Assembly (NCBI GenBank): GCA_016098155.1 | Contig: JAAAJB010000245.1 | Location: forward strand, 1 to 48,558 | Source of the DNA: Actinomortierella ambigua | Taxonomy: Eukaryota > Mortierellomycota > Mortierellomycetes > Mortierellales > Mortierellaceae | DNA: 48,558 nt | Direction: 5' to 3' | Shown: one piece after another, positions 1 to 11,742 of the stretch | Numbering within the stretch: position 1 is the stretch's first letter | How the letters are laid out: each line of letters begins with the position of its first letter | The notes under the pieces: model-generated | What the model saw: only the letters and a program-made list of their open reading frames with translations | Database searches by the model: none | What the model was told of the DNA's origin: nothing | Program-made: the position numbers and the translations under genes

Positions 1-236
1 AAAAAAAAAAAAAAAAAAAAAGGGGGGACACATTGGGGGTGGGGGGGAGAGGAGAAGCGATATTTTTGGCTGTCCGTCTATTGGCTCGGCGCCCTGCGAG
101 GCCGTTGTAATGTCTGCCGCAATCGAAACTTTACATCAAAGATAGTTTTTGGTGGCAAAGCACACCCCATTCCTTGTCTTGTCATGTCTTGACAATGCCA
201 TGTCGATATAGTCTACTGACCCGGCCTCCCAATAAA
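1..236. other. Window edge and 3' flank of INTS2
   Basis: The window opens with 21 A followed by a G-rich stretch (about 22-60), which looks like a contig edge or poor-quality end rather than a biological element. The rest is the 3' flank of the minus-strand INTS2 gene. I see no other gene here. Confidence 0.5.
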
Positions 237-3200
237 CTACAGGACACTCTTATCGCTCACCGCGCGGTCCTTGGCCATCCGCTCCATCATCTCGATCGTC
301 GCTCCCACCAGCCGCCCTCCCGCCACATGCGGCTGCATCGCTCCACCCGCGCTACTACTCCGCACAGCATCGAGCATCTGCACAAGCGTTGGCTTGAGAG
401 ACGGGAATGCATGGCAAAGCACCGCCGCAGACTTGATCACCTCCGGTGCTGTCAGCTGTGTTCGGAAGAGCAGCTCCTCCAGCTTCGGCATGATAAACTC
501 GTTCACCATCTGAAAAGTCTTTGGCAATGGCAAGTGATCACAGATCTGTGCTGCCAGGCGGAGTGCAAATCGCTGTGTCTCTTCACTTTCCTGGTTCATC
601 AGCTCTTGAATAAAATCCAAGCAGACATCTGTGTAGTAGAGCGAATGAAAGAGTGGTAAGAGTGATATGAGTGATATGAGTGACAAGAATGAGAAGAATG
701 ATAAGAATGACAAGAGCTCTCCCCATATTGTCACATGAGCGAGGCATGATTCATGCTCCTGCCTCCCTGCCCAGAAGAGAAACAAAAATCTGTCGTAGGC
801 AGTAGAACTTACGAATGGAAGGAACGCCCTTGACTACAGTCTGGATTAGGTCCTTTTTGTACCCTTGGAAATGCAGTAGCTTGGGCAGGAACTGGAACTT
901 GGGATTGATAAACAGTTGGTGCACGAAATTAAACACAATCTCGCGCACCTCCTTCATGGCCATATCTTGTTCTTCCTGATCAGCCTCCTGTGTCTCGTCG
1001 TCAAATGAGTCAGTCTGCTGCTGCTGCTGCTGCTGCTGCGGATGTCGTTGTTGTTTTTGCTGTTGTTGTTGCTGCTGCTGTTGCTGTCGCTTCCGCTTAT
1101 TCTCCTCAACCTCCTTGGGCGTGTATCGGATAGCCTCAAGGACAAGCTGGACGAGCGACGACTCTTGCAGCTGCAGTAGTGTATTCAGCTGTGGCTCCAA
1201 AAATGTCCGGACAGGGACCGGGGGTCTGGCGGAAGACAAGACTGCCCCGCCACCCCCCGCTCGACGGCCACCTGCACCAGCCCCGACTCCTCCACCAGTC
1301 GAGGGGCCACCATGCAACGAGATCGCCATACTGGCATGAAACAATTTCCGCAGCCAGTGCCTCGACCCGACCATGATGGCGTCCAGGATCTGAATAAAAA
1401 TCCTCAAGATGACTGGCTGGCGGAAGACGCGTGCATTGACACGGAAAAGCAACAGCGGATCCTCGAGTAGCCACTCATATGTCCAGAAAGGGCCATCCAC
1501 CATAACACTTGTTGCTGTGCGAGGAACCTCAAACGACGATGCCATCGAAGGAGGTTGGTGAACCGTTGTCTTGTGCTCACTCTCCTTTCCAACACGGCTG
1601 ATCACATCCGAAACTTCGCGAACAGAGCTCGCCCGCACTGCATTCACTGTCATCGCCCAGAGATCATGTGATATGAGCCCATTCAACGTATCCCATGATT
1701 TCTTGAATGCCTCCAGAACTGGAGGGCTGGCCCTCGGATCAAGCAGCCGTGGCAAGCTCGAATACACCAACGTCTCTGCCATTTGCTCCATCTCTCCAGC
1801 AGACAGGCGCTGGAAAGCATGATACGCTGCCACTGCCGCCTCTGGCCGTTCTATGCTCTGGTTCAGAGCGGTGCTCAGGCTTTGTAGTGCACTGAAAGGT
1901 GTTACTGCCGTCGTTGCAGCGGATGAGATGGGTCGGGCGATCGATGGCCAATGGGCAGGCTTGTTCAACGACCCTCCTTTCTTGAATCCATATCCATGCG
2001 GTGCTGCTGCTTCGGCCTCTTCCTCTAGCAAGAGTGTGGTGATGTCAAACATTTCAGGAAACTGAGCAGTGGCCAGCTTCATAAACATTGGCTGGATCTC
2101 CTTGAATGCTATCCCGTCCTCGTGCTGCATCACATATAGCATGATCTTGCGAATATGTATCGATTCGAGAAATCGGCCCGCATATTCTAACAAATCCAAT
2201 TCACAGGACAGTAACGGCCAGAAAGTTAGAAAACAACAGCCTTGGCTTACATAAGGCCCCCACTTGTTCTCTCTCCTTCTCTCTCTCTCTCTTTCTCCCT
2301 ACTATTTTTCCCTCTCGGCAAAGCAAGTCGTCCATACCTGCGTTCTTGTCGTAGTTGTCTGTAGCCAAGTTTTGGAGGTAGACTTCGTTATTCATGAGCA
2401 TATAGAGCGCGAGGATAGCCTTGGCCGGAGTCATGATATTCGATGCTGCCGATGTTGCGCCACCAAGAGCAAATCCAGACCCCAATACGACAAACTGTTC
2501 ACGAATGCTCTGCTCGGGTATCCGTGAGATGGCATCTGATTGAGAAGTAGCAGTCGTGTAGGCTCGCAACAGTGGGACCAGGTTTTCATCAAGGGGCAGC
2601 ATTGTTGATCGGATTTGCTCCAAGACCCACTGGCGCACATCCACATTGCTCCGCTGAAACGCACCGTCCTTGAGTAACTGGAATACGCAAAACGTTGCAA
2701 TTGAGCTCAGCTTTTGGCGGTCAACGAGATCATGTCCTTGAGGGTGTGATGAATGCGGATCTGGCGACGAAGGGATCGACGATTTGCGACCCAACGCGAG
2801 TGCCGACGTAGCAAGCTGGTGATCCGAGAATAATGAGAGGAAGACTCGTCGGAGTTCAATTAGCCCATTTCGCGCTAACAATGGGAGAAAAAAATTGGAA
2901 AGAGGTGTTAAGGAATAGGGTAAGGCTGACATTAGATGACAGAAGCGAGACGATATTTCACACTCTCTCTCTTTCATAAGCTTACGGACGACAATATCCA
3001 TTGAGAGGACATTGGATGCAAACTCGTCAATTAGCAGCAGTTGATCCGTTCGAAAGTATATTGCCATTAAGAGGACTTGGGCAGAATTTCTATGCTCCAG
3101 CAGCGACACCAATATCCGTCGTAGCTTGCTCTAAAAGACAATAGTGGTGAAAAATTCAACCAAATACAGTACATGAGTCGCCTTCCTTGATACCATGCCT

Positions 3201-4876
3201 GCCTTGCAATCAAGGTAGATCAAATCATTACCTCCGACTGCTTGATCAATTGCGCTGCGCACATCAAGATTGCGCACACCTTGAGATCCACCGTGCTATG
3301 TTTATGAAAGACGCTGTCGATTAGATACTGTCATCACGAAACAAGTCATGGGTCGTTGTGCGCAAAATTTCAACATATACCTCACTCCAGAAGCCTGCTC
3401 AAGTGTATCGATCAAAATTGACACCTGCTCCTTGCTAAGTGTTGTTCCGAGCAGTCCTGTCATGCCGGACAATATCCGTAGCAGTCGACACACCTTGTCC
3501 GGTCTCGATGTTGGCGCTGCCTAAAAGGATCAACCAGAGTGTTGTCAATACACAGGCGTTGCTGGAACTTATAATACGCCACTCTTTTTTTTTTCGCTCG
3601 ACTCATATTTTTTATCTTCACGCGATAAGTCGCACTGCATTCTTTGAATACCTGTTCTTCCAACAACGACGCAAAAAGCAAATCCATGACGGAACTAATG
3701 CTCTGTGGTGTAATAGGGTCCTTGTGCGTGAGCCATTCTGGCTTGCCACGGAGCAAACGGTTCATAAAGTTAACCTCATCATGGCACATCTCGATCGTGA
3801 GCTGAGTTGCGAGATTTGGAAATGCCCTTTCCGCCATGAGCACCTGTCGCACCTCCCAGACATTGTGAGGCGCCAACCGACAGAGCGCGTACAAGATGGC
3901 TTTTGACGAGCCCATTGGATCATGCCGCACAACAATGTCCACTGTCGAGAAGAAGCTGTAAGGGTTGTTCGCCACCAGCGCCGTGATAAATGGTGATGGT
4001 TCCCGTACTAGCGAAAGCGTATGGACCAACATCTATGATAAATAGCAGAAGAGTAGATCAAAATCCAATTGTTCACGGTTGAGTCATTTCCCTGATACCG
4101 TGACATGTGATTCCCGTCCCTTTGCCTTGAAACGTATGAGAACACCTTACCTCGAAATCTATCGGTGGCGATCGACATTTTAGTGCAAGGACTGACAGAA
4201 GCGTCGTAAGCTCTGCCCTGTACAAGGTGTTGGATAAAATGGATGACAGTGGTTGGAAAGGGGTCCGCGTGCCAACTTTATGTTCCTCACGACTTGCCCA
4301 TCCTACTCGAAGCCGCTCGATCTCTGCCAGAACAATTCTATAGCGAAAATTAAAGAAAAAAAGACGATCCATTAAAACATAATCCCACTCTTATATGTGA
4401 GGTTGTTTGTTTTTTTTTTCTTCACGGATCAAATCCTTAACTGAGGTTACCTGGCTCTGTCCTCGGCCCTGCCACGCTCAAACTCCAAAGCTCTTGCTGA
4501 TACACGCGACTGTCCAAGGTGTTGTTTTTCCAAATGTAATTCCTCGCGCATTTGGCGCTGAACAAGAGTGAAGTCGACTTGCACATATTTCAGAACGGTG
4601 CTTGTCTAAAGAAGGATAGGGGGGGGCAGTGTCAGAAACGCTTTTCACACATGCTGATTTCCATAGAAATGAAATGACAACACTAGCTCATGCCCATACC
4701 TCTGCAGAGTGTGTGAGAAATGGCAGCTGCTCTAGGGTGTATCTTGAGAGGAGAAGCGGAAGGACAAGGCTGTAGTCCTGGTAGCAACCACGTAAAAGGA
4801 GGAAGGGAAGAAACGATGTCAGTATGAGCAATGGTATTCGATGAATAAATGAAGCTGATGTAAGTGGCGATAGTGT
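237..4876 (-). CDS. INTS2: Integrator complex subunit 2 (5' end unresolved)
   Basis: INTS2 is a helical-repeat scaffold of the nuclear Integrator complex, which cleaves nascent RNA at RNA polymerase II and attenuates transcription. Supported exons, 5' to 3': 4876-4700, 4605-4451, 4337-4151, 4032-3652, 3520-3381, 3313-3232, 3130-2338, 2186-813, 628-237. All keep phase and have GT-AG ends. They give about 1220 residues, against about 1200 in human INTS2. Motifs shared with the animal protein: LWAMTVNAV, DPLLLFRVNARVFRQP, LLHFQGY, and VPSIHVCLDFIQEL across the last intron. A Gln-rich loop at about 1017-1088 is extra. The N-terminus is unsettled: no ATG in the frame of the first exon precedes 4876, and an open stretch in another frame (about 4830-5080) carries a plausible N-terminal reading. 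The family call is firm; the first exon is not. Confidence 0.93.
1017..1091 (-). repeat. CAG/CAA repeat encoding poly-Gln in INTS2
   Basis: On the minus strand this is a run of CAG, CAA and AAG triplets coding a Gln-rich segment with one short interruption (RHP and a few Lys). It lies in a loop between conserved INTS2 helices that is not Gln-rich in the animal protein. It is likely length-variable between strains. Confidence 0.85.
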
Positions 4877-5625
4877 CTAATAGCTCAACACTGAAGTCGG
4901 GTATTATTACAAGGGTCGGGTGAGAGCGAGGATCGCCCCCCGTCTCAACAAGTCGAAATGCCTCAGACATTGAAATGGAATGCAAAGACAGAGGATGCAA
5001 TCGACGTTGGTGTGCACACTTGTTCCTGGAGCCACCAAAAATTTCAAGCGTGACTGACGCGCGCTGTTGAGCAACCACAAAAAACGGATTCCCCCTGATT
5101 GACGATTGGCGAACAGTCGAGGATAAAAGCGCCTACACAGAGACAATTTCTACAATAACTTGCAAAGTGAAGTGTTTTCCTTGCCACTATCGAGCACTCG
5201 AGCAAGTTCATTCGTCCTGAAGCTAACAAAAAAAAAAAAAAAAAAAAAAAAAGAAGAGGAAGAGGAAGAGGAAGAACGAGAAGCTGCACTTCTCGATGGC
5301 AAAGAATCGAGAGGCAAGGATATTTTTACCTACGACTTGTAATTTCGCATCTCACTACCTTTCCTTTCATCCTTCTCTAACTGTTTCTGGTACATGAGGC
5401 ACGAGAAAGAGAGGCATTGAATAGTACAAGCGTTGTTTTAAAGGTTAAAAAAGAGATCAACTCTTTGTTTTATTGCCATGGCAGCCAGTGCCATGCCCAA
5501 AGTTGTTCAAATATTCATCGGAAGGAACAAGATATCAAGTGTTTTTGTCAAAAATGGGTGCAAAAAGTGGTATATGAACAAGGCGGGATTGTGCTCTTGT
5601 GTAAGAGTGAGAGAGGGCGGTCAAC
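4877..5625. other. 5' region of INTS2 and 3' flank of subtilisin A
   Basis: This probably holds the first exon, promoter and leader of INTS2 (minus). One candidate ATG lies at about 5213, and another open frame runs about 5078-4830. There is an A-tract at about 5229-5252 followed by a GAAGAG-type purine run. The leftward part of the stretch is the 3' flank of subtilisin A, including the conserved element at 5450-5515. No further gene is seen. Confidence 0.5.
5450..5515 (-). promoter_or_regulatory. Conserved 3'-end element of subtilisin A: AATAAA plus hairpin
   Basis: The block begins about 110 bases past the stop codon of subtilisin A. Read on the minus strand it has a conserved body, an AATAAA (5474-5469), then AAAGAG-TTGAT-CTCTTT (5466-5450), a perfect 6-bp stem with a 5-base loop. 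The same block with the same order follows subtilisin B (12464-12535). I infer a poly(A) signal with a retained downstream hairpin. Confidence 0.6.
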
Positions 5626-7019
5626 TTAGACGGCACCGTTGAAGAGGAGGCGGTTGGGGGTGCCTATTTTGGTGAGGTTGAAGAGAAGAAAGAAATCGCT
5701 CAGTTAGCTGCAGGGTTCGATGATTCACTGCTGTGCAGTTCCTCCCTCATTGTGGTGCAGTGAATATAACAACTTACTCCTCAGGTTGCCGGTGATCTTG
5801 TTGGGGGTGGCCAGGTTGGTCAGGCGGTCGAAGACGGCCTGGGAGGTGGTCAAACCGGCCTCAGCAGAGATCAGGAGGGCGGCGGCACCGCAAACGTGGG
5901 GGGTGGCCATCGAGGTACCCGAGATGGTGTTGGTGGCCGAGGTGCCACCGATCCAGGCGGAGGTAATGCCGACACCGGGGGCGATGATCTCAACGCAGGT
6001 ACCCCACGACGAGAAGGAGGCGAAGCGGTCAGACGAGTCCGATGCAGCGACGGTGTAGGCCTGGGTGGCACCAGCGGGGGACTGGTTGCAGGCAGAGGTT
6101 CCAGCGGAGTTACCGGCAGCGACGAACAGGGGGATGTTGGCGGCGTAGAAGCGGTTGGCAGCGGCATCCATGGTGGCCGACTTGCCACCACCGAGCGACA
6201 TGTTGGCAACGGCCTTGGTGCCTGAAAGAGATTTCAAGAGAAATGAAAGGCTATTAGACTTTTTTTTTGACCCAATGTTTGCTTTTTTTTTCTATCAATA
6301 GCTGTAGACAAGGAATGAAATCCTATAGACTTACCACGAGCACGGTTGATGACCCAGTCCATACCGGCAACGACGCCAGCGGTGGTACCGGAGCCCTGGG
6401 CGTTCAGGACCTTGACACCAACAAGGTTGACGTTCTTGGCAACACCGAATCGGGTACCACCGACAGTGCCGGCAACGTGGGTACCGTGGCCGTTCTCATC
6501 AGTGTTGGAGGAGCCAGAGATGGCGTTGTAGCCGTAGGAGGCACGGCCACCAAAGTCAGAGTGCTCAATGTAGACACCGGTGTCAATGATGTAGGCGGTC
6601 ACACCCTGGCCGGCGGCATCCTGGTAGAAGTAAGGAGCCGACAGGTTGCGGTCGCGCTGCGAGGTGCGGGGAAGACCCCACGAGGGAGGAGAGGGCTGGG
6701 AGGCCTGGAGGGTGATGATCTGGTCCTGCTCGACGTAGTCAACCTCAGGGGCGGCGAGGAGCTCATCAAGAGCACCCTGGTTCAGCTCAGCGGCAAAGCC
6801 GTCGATGGCCTTGTACTTGCGGGAGATGACGGGAGTGCGACCACGGCCGTTCTGGCGGCGAGCAATCTCGTTGAACTTGTTCTGGAAGGATTCGGCAGTG
6901 TTGCCACCCTTGAGGACAACAATGTACGAGTCAGGGACGGGAGTGCCAGAGGTGGAGATCAGGGGAGCAGCCGAGGCAACAGCGGCGCAGACAGCGATGA
7001 GAACAGCGGAGAACTTCAT
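5626..7019 (-). CDS. Secreted subtilisin-like serine protease (S8A, proteinase K type), copy A
   Basis: An extracellular endopeptidase made as a prepro-enzyme. Exons: 7019-6335, 6221-5778, 5663-5626; 389 codons with stop. All joins keep phase (first intron after the codon start of NRARG, last before TPNRLLFNG). Residues 1-18 form a signal peptide (MKFSAVLIAVCAAVASAA). An inhibitor-I9 propeptide follows (DSYIVVLKGG, about 30-107). The catalytic triad is Asp146 (IIDTG), His178 (NGHGTHVAG) and Ser332 (SGTSMATPH). The oxyanion Asn lies in AAGNSAG. No C-terminal add-on domain. A TATA box sits about 105 bases before the ATG, and a conserved 3' element follows the stop. Copy B downstream on the same chromosome is a close paralogue but has its middle intron at a different place. 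Confidence 0.96.
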
Positions 7020-7123
7020 TTTTGGAGTGAAGGAGAAGGCTTTTGGTGGGGTTTTGCAAGGGGTGTTGAGAGAAGAAGAGGCTCGATTGAGTGAAGAACA
7101 AAAAAACGGTGGACGATGGATGG

Positions 7124-7131
7124 TTTTTATA
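7124..7131 (-). promoter_or_regulatory. TATA box of subtilisin A
   Basis: TATAAAAA on the minus strand about 105 bases before the subtilisin A start codon. Copy B has the same octamer about 170 bases before its ATG. Confidence 0.6.
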
Positions 7132-7810
7132 CACAAGAATCGATGGTATGGCTAAGAAGAGGCAGCAACTTGAAGAGAAGTAGCTTGTCAGACTTGAAAG
7201 TGCATGCAAACAGCATGGTGTTCCTGAGAAGGGATCGAAGCAACGATAGGCGAACACACACAAGTCGTCATTTACAATGCACGGGTTTGATTGAATCAAA
7301 CATAATACCTTGAGGGCTTGGGTCGACAAGGTTTGACCTTGGCGCGATCGTGCCTGCATGCACTGTACGTACAACTTGATGTTGATGCTGCTGTTGTGTC
7401 CGCCGCCTATAGAATGGAGTAAATAGAATCAAGGGTTTTGAAAACACACGGCTCAGCGAAAAAAAAAAGGAAAAAAAGGAAAACGTATTTTGTTGTGGTA
7501 TGTCAATGTGTGCCTGAGCATTGATTGGCTGAGCCAATTCTGCAAGGTCACGAACCGCCCGAGGACGTGAAGTGTGTGTTGGCTTGAACTACAATTGTTT
7601 ATCATAAACTAGAATATTGAATCTCGATGAGAGCTGCAGGTACCTCAGTTCTGTGTATTTTTTCTGAACAGACAACGCTACCTTCACTTCTTGCTCAATA
7701 CCCGGAGTATGACTCCTGATATTCTCATTTCCTCCCCCCTCTTCCTCTATGCACATGCCCCTTCTTCGCACGCTCAAGCACGCGCACAACATCTTCTCAT
7801 TGGCCGACCG
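7132..7810. other. Intergenic: subtilisin A upstream region
   Basis: Upstream sequence of subtilisin A and 3' flank of the cysteine-rich gene that ends at 7811. It has A/T-rich homopolymer runs (about 7459-7485). I see no coding segment that I can support. Confidence 0.4.
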
Positions 7811-10800
7811 TTAATGGAACGACCCCGATTGGCCGCCGCACTTTTGAGGACATCCCTCTGCTGGGAGACAGGGGCGTGCTTGCCACGATACCTCGTCTGC
7901 AATGACAAAAAAAAGGGTTGATTCATTAAAGTCTCCATACCCCAATGCGGTAGCGAACATACCCACAATGACTTCGCCTTGCTGATGTACATTCACTCCT
8001 GTAAGAATGGTGAATGTATGAGGAAAGTCTTTGATCGTACCAGTTAATTGTTGGAATGACGGTCTAGCGCATTTGACGCGAAAAGGGCACTGTCAACAAC
8101 TTTTGCGCGATTATAAATCCATATGGAGACAGTGCTTCATTGCTAATCTGTATGTAGGAAATGACAAAGGGACTGGGACAAAGAGAATATACCATCCCTC
8201 TAGCATTTTGACATACAAAATGTGTATAGTCATACTATCGTAGGGATGTCAAAGAGCGCCGACGTACAAGTTTAGAACGTTTTCGCCCTGCCGACTTGTT
8301 GGAATTATCTATGCCTAAGCAGCTGCCTCTAACCTTACAGCCTGAAGCAATACACAAAAAAAAAAGGTTATTACTCTCGAGCAACTCAAGCCCAGGTTGT
8401 TGCGCGTGTCTACCCTTTGGCATTTGGCCGTTGCACTTTCTAGAACTAAGTGTTTGTTTGTTTATTTTTTTTCCCAAGGGTTGTTGCTGGGAAAACAGGA
8501 CCGAGTGCGATAGGCGACATGTCCATGCAAACATGATGCCATTTCCCAGGATAGTCAACACCAATAGACATTAAACTTCAGGAGTGAAACTCTATTAGAC
8601 ACAAACAAAGCGAGAGCACATCAAAACAATTTTCAGGGCCTCCCCTATCTTTCTTCTTGGTATTAGTTGTAGCGAGAGCGAGGGGGGAGGGGGAGGAAAG
8701 AGGATGGAGAATGCCAACTAGCAGCTGTCAAGGGGAGAGAGGATAGGATGATCGCGAGGAGCTAGGGGGTGAGTTGTGCCTTTTTTTTTCTTCGCAGGAA
8801 AGTGCCATGCTGCAGCGATGAGGGTATTTGGATAGTAATGTAGTGTCACTGTAAAGTGGCGAGTGGAAAACCTGTCAGTCCTGGGAGAGGAGAAGGGCCT
8901 CGATGGCCAAAGAGCGCTCTTGTTTACGATACCTCACAGCTCACCCAGGGTCTCCCTCTTCAATCGACGCGGTTCTGGCCCGCACACACTCCCTCTTCTC
9001 ACCTCACTCTACAAGAGCGTGACCAATTTGCTCCCATTGGCCAGACCTTGCTGTTGTCCCAGCAGAGTATACTAATGGACCCAGTGTTTGTCGCACCAAA
9101 GACTCCAACATCTCGTGTCGGGAGACTAGTACTAGTCCACGATTCCATACTACCACACTGTAAGCACATGGATGAAGGTTGGTCTGGCCAAACGATGGCC
9201 TCCAGACCCTCAGCAATGTACAGTAGTTCGCCAGCAATGTCACAAAAGTCGAGATATCTGTCCCGGAGTTGGTTTAGAGGCCCATCTGTCAACTCCGTTT
9301 TTCCGGTCGTAGGAGCAAAAATGTCGCCATCCTCTGTCTCTCCACCTTTCCAACCTTTTTTCTCGTCGTGCCTCTTGACAATGGTAGTACAATCCTGCCG
9401 GGGCAATTTTTTCAACCTGCGCGTACTGCTCAATCTGCCGTTCCGTCAGCATTCAGACGTACACTTCAACTAGTGCATGAGGAAAGTACCCGAATTCTGG
9501 CTCTTATGACTCCTCCAACCATATTATTGCTCCAGTGAGGATTAACTGGTTACAATGCACCACGCTGAGGAGCATGCTGGTGTATGTCTGACTAATCTTA
9601 TGCACCTATGAGATCACATCTCTCTTCTTTTCCCCACCAGGCGGCTCACCCTTACCATACCCAGTATGGCTTCAAAAAGAAAATATGCTCGCGATCGATT
9701 CGGAATGCGACTCTGCAGTGCTCAACATACTCCCCCAGCACGAGGGGACCAAGCATCACCCGACTACCGTATTCGACTGGAACGATTTCTTTAGCGCAAC
9801 GGAAGACCTCGCTGGCAATCGTGTCTGGTTCCTGAGAAGAAGAATTCCAACTCCTTTGGGCCATAGCGAAATCGTTGCACGCCACAGTGGGAACAAAAAC
9901 AAAACATGTCCACCCGCCTCCAATATTTTTGTACCTTGATGAAGTGGTGATAGTATTAGTCTTCTGAAGCTAGATTGGTCTCACTAGCGTAAATGCCAAT
10001 AAACAATCTGTTTGGAGGACGATGAACTGTACATGCTCCTACTACTACTAGTCTCGCATTTTTTCTTCTTACTTTCTCTCACGGTCAACAAAAAAATCCA
10101 GATGGTGAAATCTGATATTTCCACGCACGTATCAACAAACTTTTGGTCACATAAAGTAAAAAAAAAAAAAAAATCCAGAGAGAGGCCTTCTTTGACTAGC
10201 TCTACGTAAAGTACCTATTCTTCTATACAGATAGAGACGGGCGGGTAAGCCTTTTCATTGGTCCGATACCATGCCATGAAGATGCTCGTGAGTTGAATGC
10301 CATGAGTTGAGCAAAGTGCTTGAAAAAAAAGTACAGTAGACACCGTGTGAAATTGAACCTCCGTCCCGCCTCGTTTAACCAAAGAATAGATGGGAAAAAA
10401 ACGCGAAAAAATCCCACTTTTGTTGACAGTGGCATGGTGGTCAATCTTTTAGAATGCAAGCGTCTTGGGGATTGTCACCAAACCACACCTCCAAAGAAAA
10501 GTAGAACAATAATAAAACAACACTCACGCACACACATACACCTAGTGAAGAGCTCGAAGGCATGGAACCTTCCAAGTCATAGGCCCAGGCGTGTTGTTTA
10601 CCCCTGCGTGAATGCTGATTACCTTGATAGGAGCCACTCATGAACTGCGAAACGCTAGGACAGTTTCCTAGCAAGCCAAACCATTCTCTGGTGATATCTA
10701 ACGGTTCGCCACTTGCCCTTTATGACCGTGGAAAACGGAATGAGCCTGCATGGGAAAAAAAAAACTCCCCTTCCATCGCCGTCGGTTCGCGGGGGATAGG

Positions 10801-11742
10801 AAAAAAAAACATTAGCATTTATCAACAAAGATGCATCCGACTGAGACTCGCTTATTACTGGTATGTTTGTGTTTTTCAGTTGAAAGCATCAGCAGCTTCT
10901 AGCGAGGGGGGGAAGGTCTATGTGTTTATTGGCCCGGTACAGCTGATTCAGGGTTTTGTAGCACAATATATTACGTTTGTTAGAAGTTTCCAATCAGATT
11001 TCTAGCCTCTTGCAATGTGAGATCTAAACAAAGGTCTGGGCTTGTTGGAGGGTGGGAGAAGCGAAAGAAAAAAAAACAATGCGCACTGTTACCATGGCCG
11101 TTGGAGGGGCTTATTGTCAACAAATTAACCGTTGCTGATGAGAGTTTGCAAAAAGGTGGCGTCTCTCCTTCGATGCCGATGGAATGTGGTTTTTCTACCA
11201 ATTCCCACTCGTTTCTTCGTTAACCGCACTACGTTCTATAAGACCCTACAGACACAGGCAAGCAATAGCCAAGCTTTTGGGGTAGACAGAGAAATGACCT
11301 GCATGCAGAACATCCTCTACACACTCCAATGGCAATAATAGGTATGCACCTTGGCATGACGCGACTTGGGATCCACCCAATAGTATCCATCTGACCGCGT
11401 GCCCGTTGCATAGAGTGATCCATAATCGACACACGTATTACAAATACCTTGCCTAAGCCAGTGACAAGCACGGAATGTACCAGTTGCCAGCCGCATTCAA
11501 GTATCTACCTTGGATACCTCTCTCCAGTATTGTACATGTACATGTTTGTGCATCTTCCCCTGCCTCCCCCTCTTCGTTGGGGAAAAAAATACCCCATGCG
11601 GGCATCGAACATACCTCAGTGAGTGGTGGGGTGGATCCTGCACGAGCATATGACTTGTGCATTCCAAAGTTATTTCACCCCTCTTTACCCCCTTGGACGT
11701 ACGGCATGGATGCATACGTTTGTCCCAATGGACGGAGATATC
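7811..11742 (-). CDS. Probable multi-exon gene(s) for a secreted cysteine-rich protein, unassigned
   Basis: No single long frame exists, but many short coding segments lie on the minus strand, several with consensus splice sites and matching phase. Firm pairs: 11742-11615 joined to 11452-11323 (reads SLRQGICNTCVDYGSLYA, then DGYYWVDP and HTYYCHW), and 8089-7963 joined to 7896-7811 (starts CPFRVKC, reads VIVDEVSWQARPC across the intron, stops after GGQSGSFH). A third exon, 9831-9661, is exactly 57 codons between good sites and ends near HIFFLKPYW. Less certain: about 10700-10540 (EWFGLLGNCPSV, AWAYDLEG), about 9400-8999 (DIFAPTTGK, IVWPDQPSS), about 8540-8465 (GVDYPGKWHHVC). GKWHHVC and the Tyr/Cys pattern recall laminin-G or fibrinogen-like modules, but only loosely. 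The 5' end was not found. It may be one gene, two, or one partly decayed. Confidence 0.42.

Noticed and set aside
1..21. Poly-A at the window start as a transcript poly(A) tail or retroposon end
   Set aside because: It is at the window edge beside G-runs, more like a contig end; nothing upstream can be seen.
5701..5725. GGTTCGATGATTC as a tRNA B box
   Set aside because: No A box or cloverleaf fits nearby, and it lies in the intron and exon 3 region of subtilisin A.
6267..7094. Long plus-strand open frame opposite subtilisin A
   Set aside because: It is the antisense shadow of a clear protease gene with signal peptide, propeptide and triad.
8856..9473. 205-codon plus-strand open frame
   Set aside because: No family features. 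The opposite strand has more protein-like readings linked to the cysteine-rich gene.
10540..10710. M23-type peptidase motif in the cysteine-rich stretch
   Set aside because: NQHSRRGKQHAWAYDL looked like the His/Asp part of M23 enzymes, but the next exon does not continue with the expected Gly/Val-rich strand, so the match is too weak to name.
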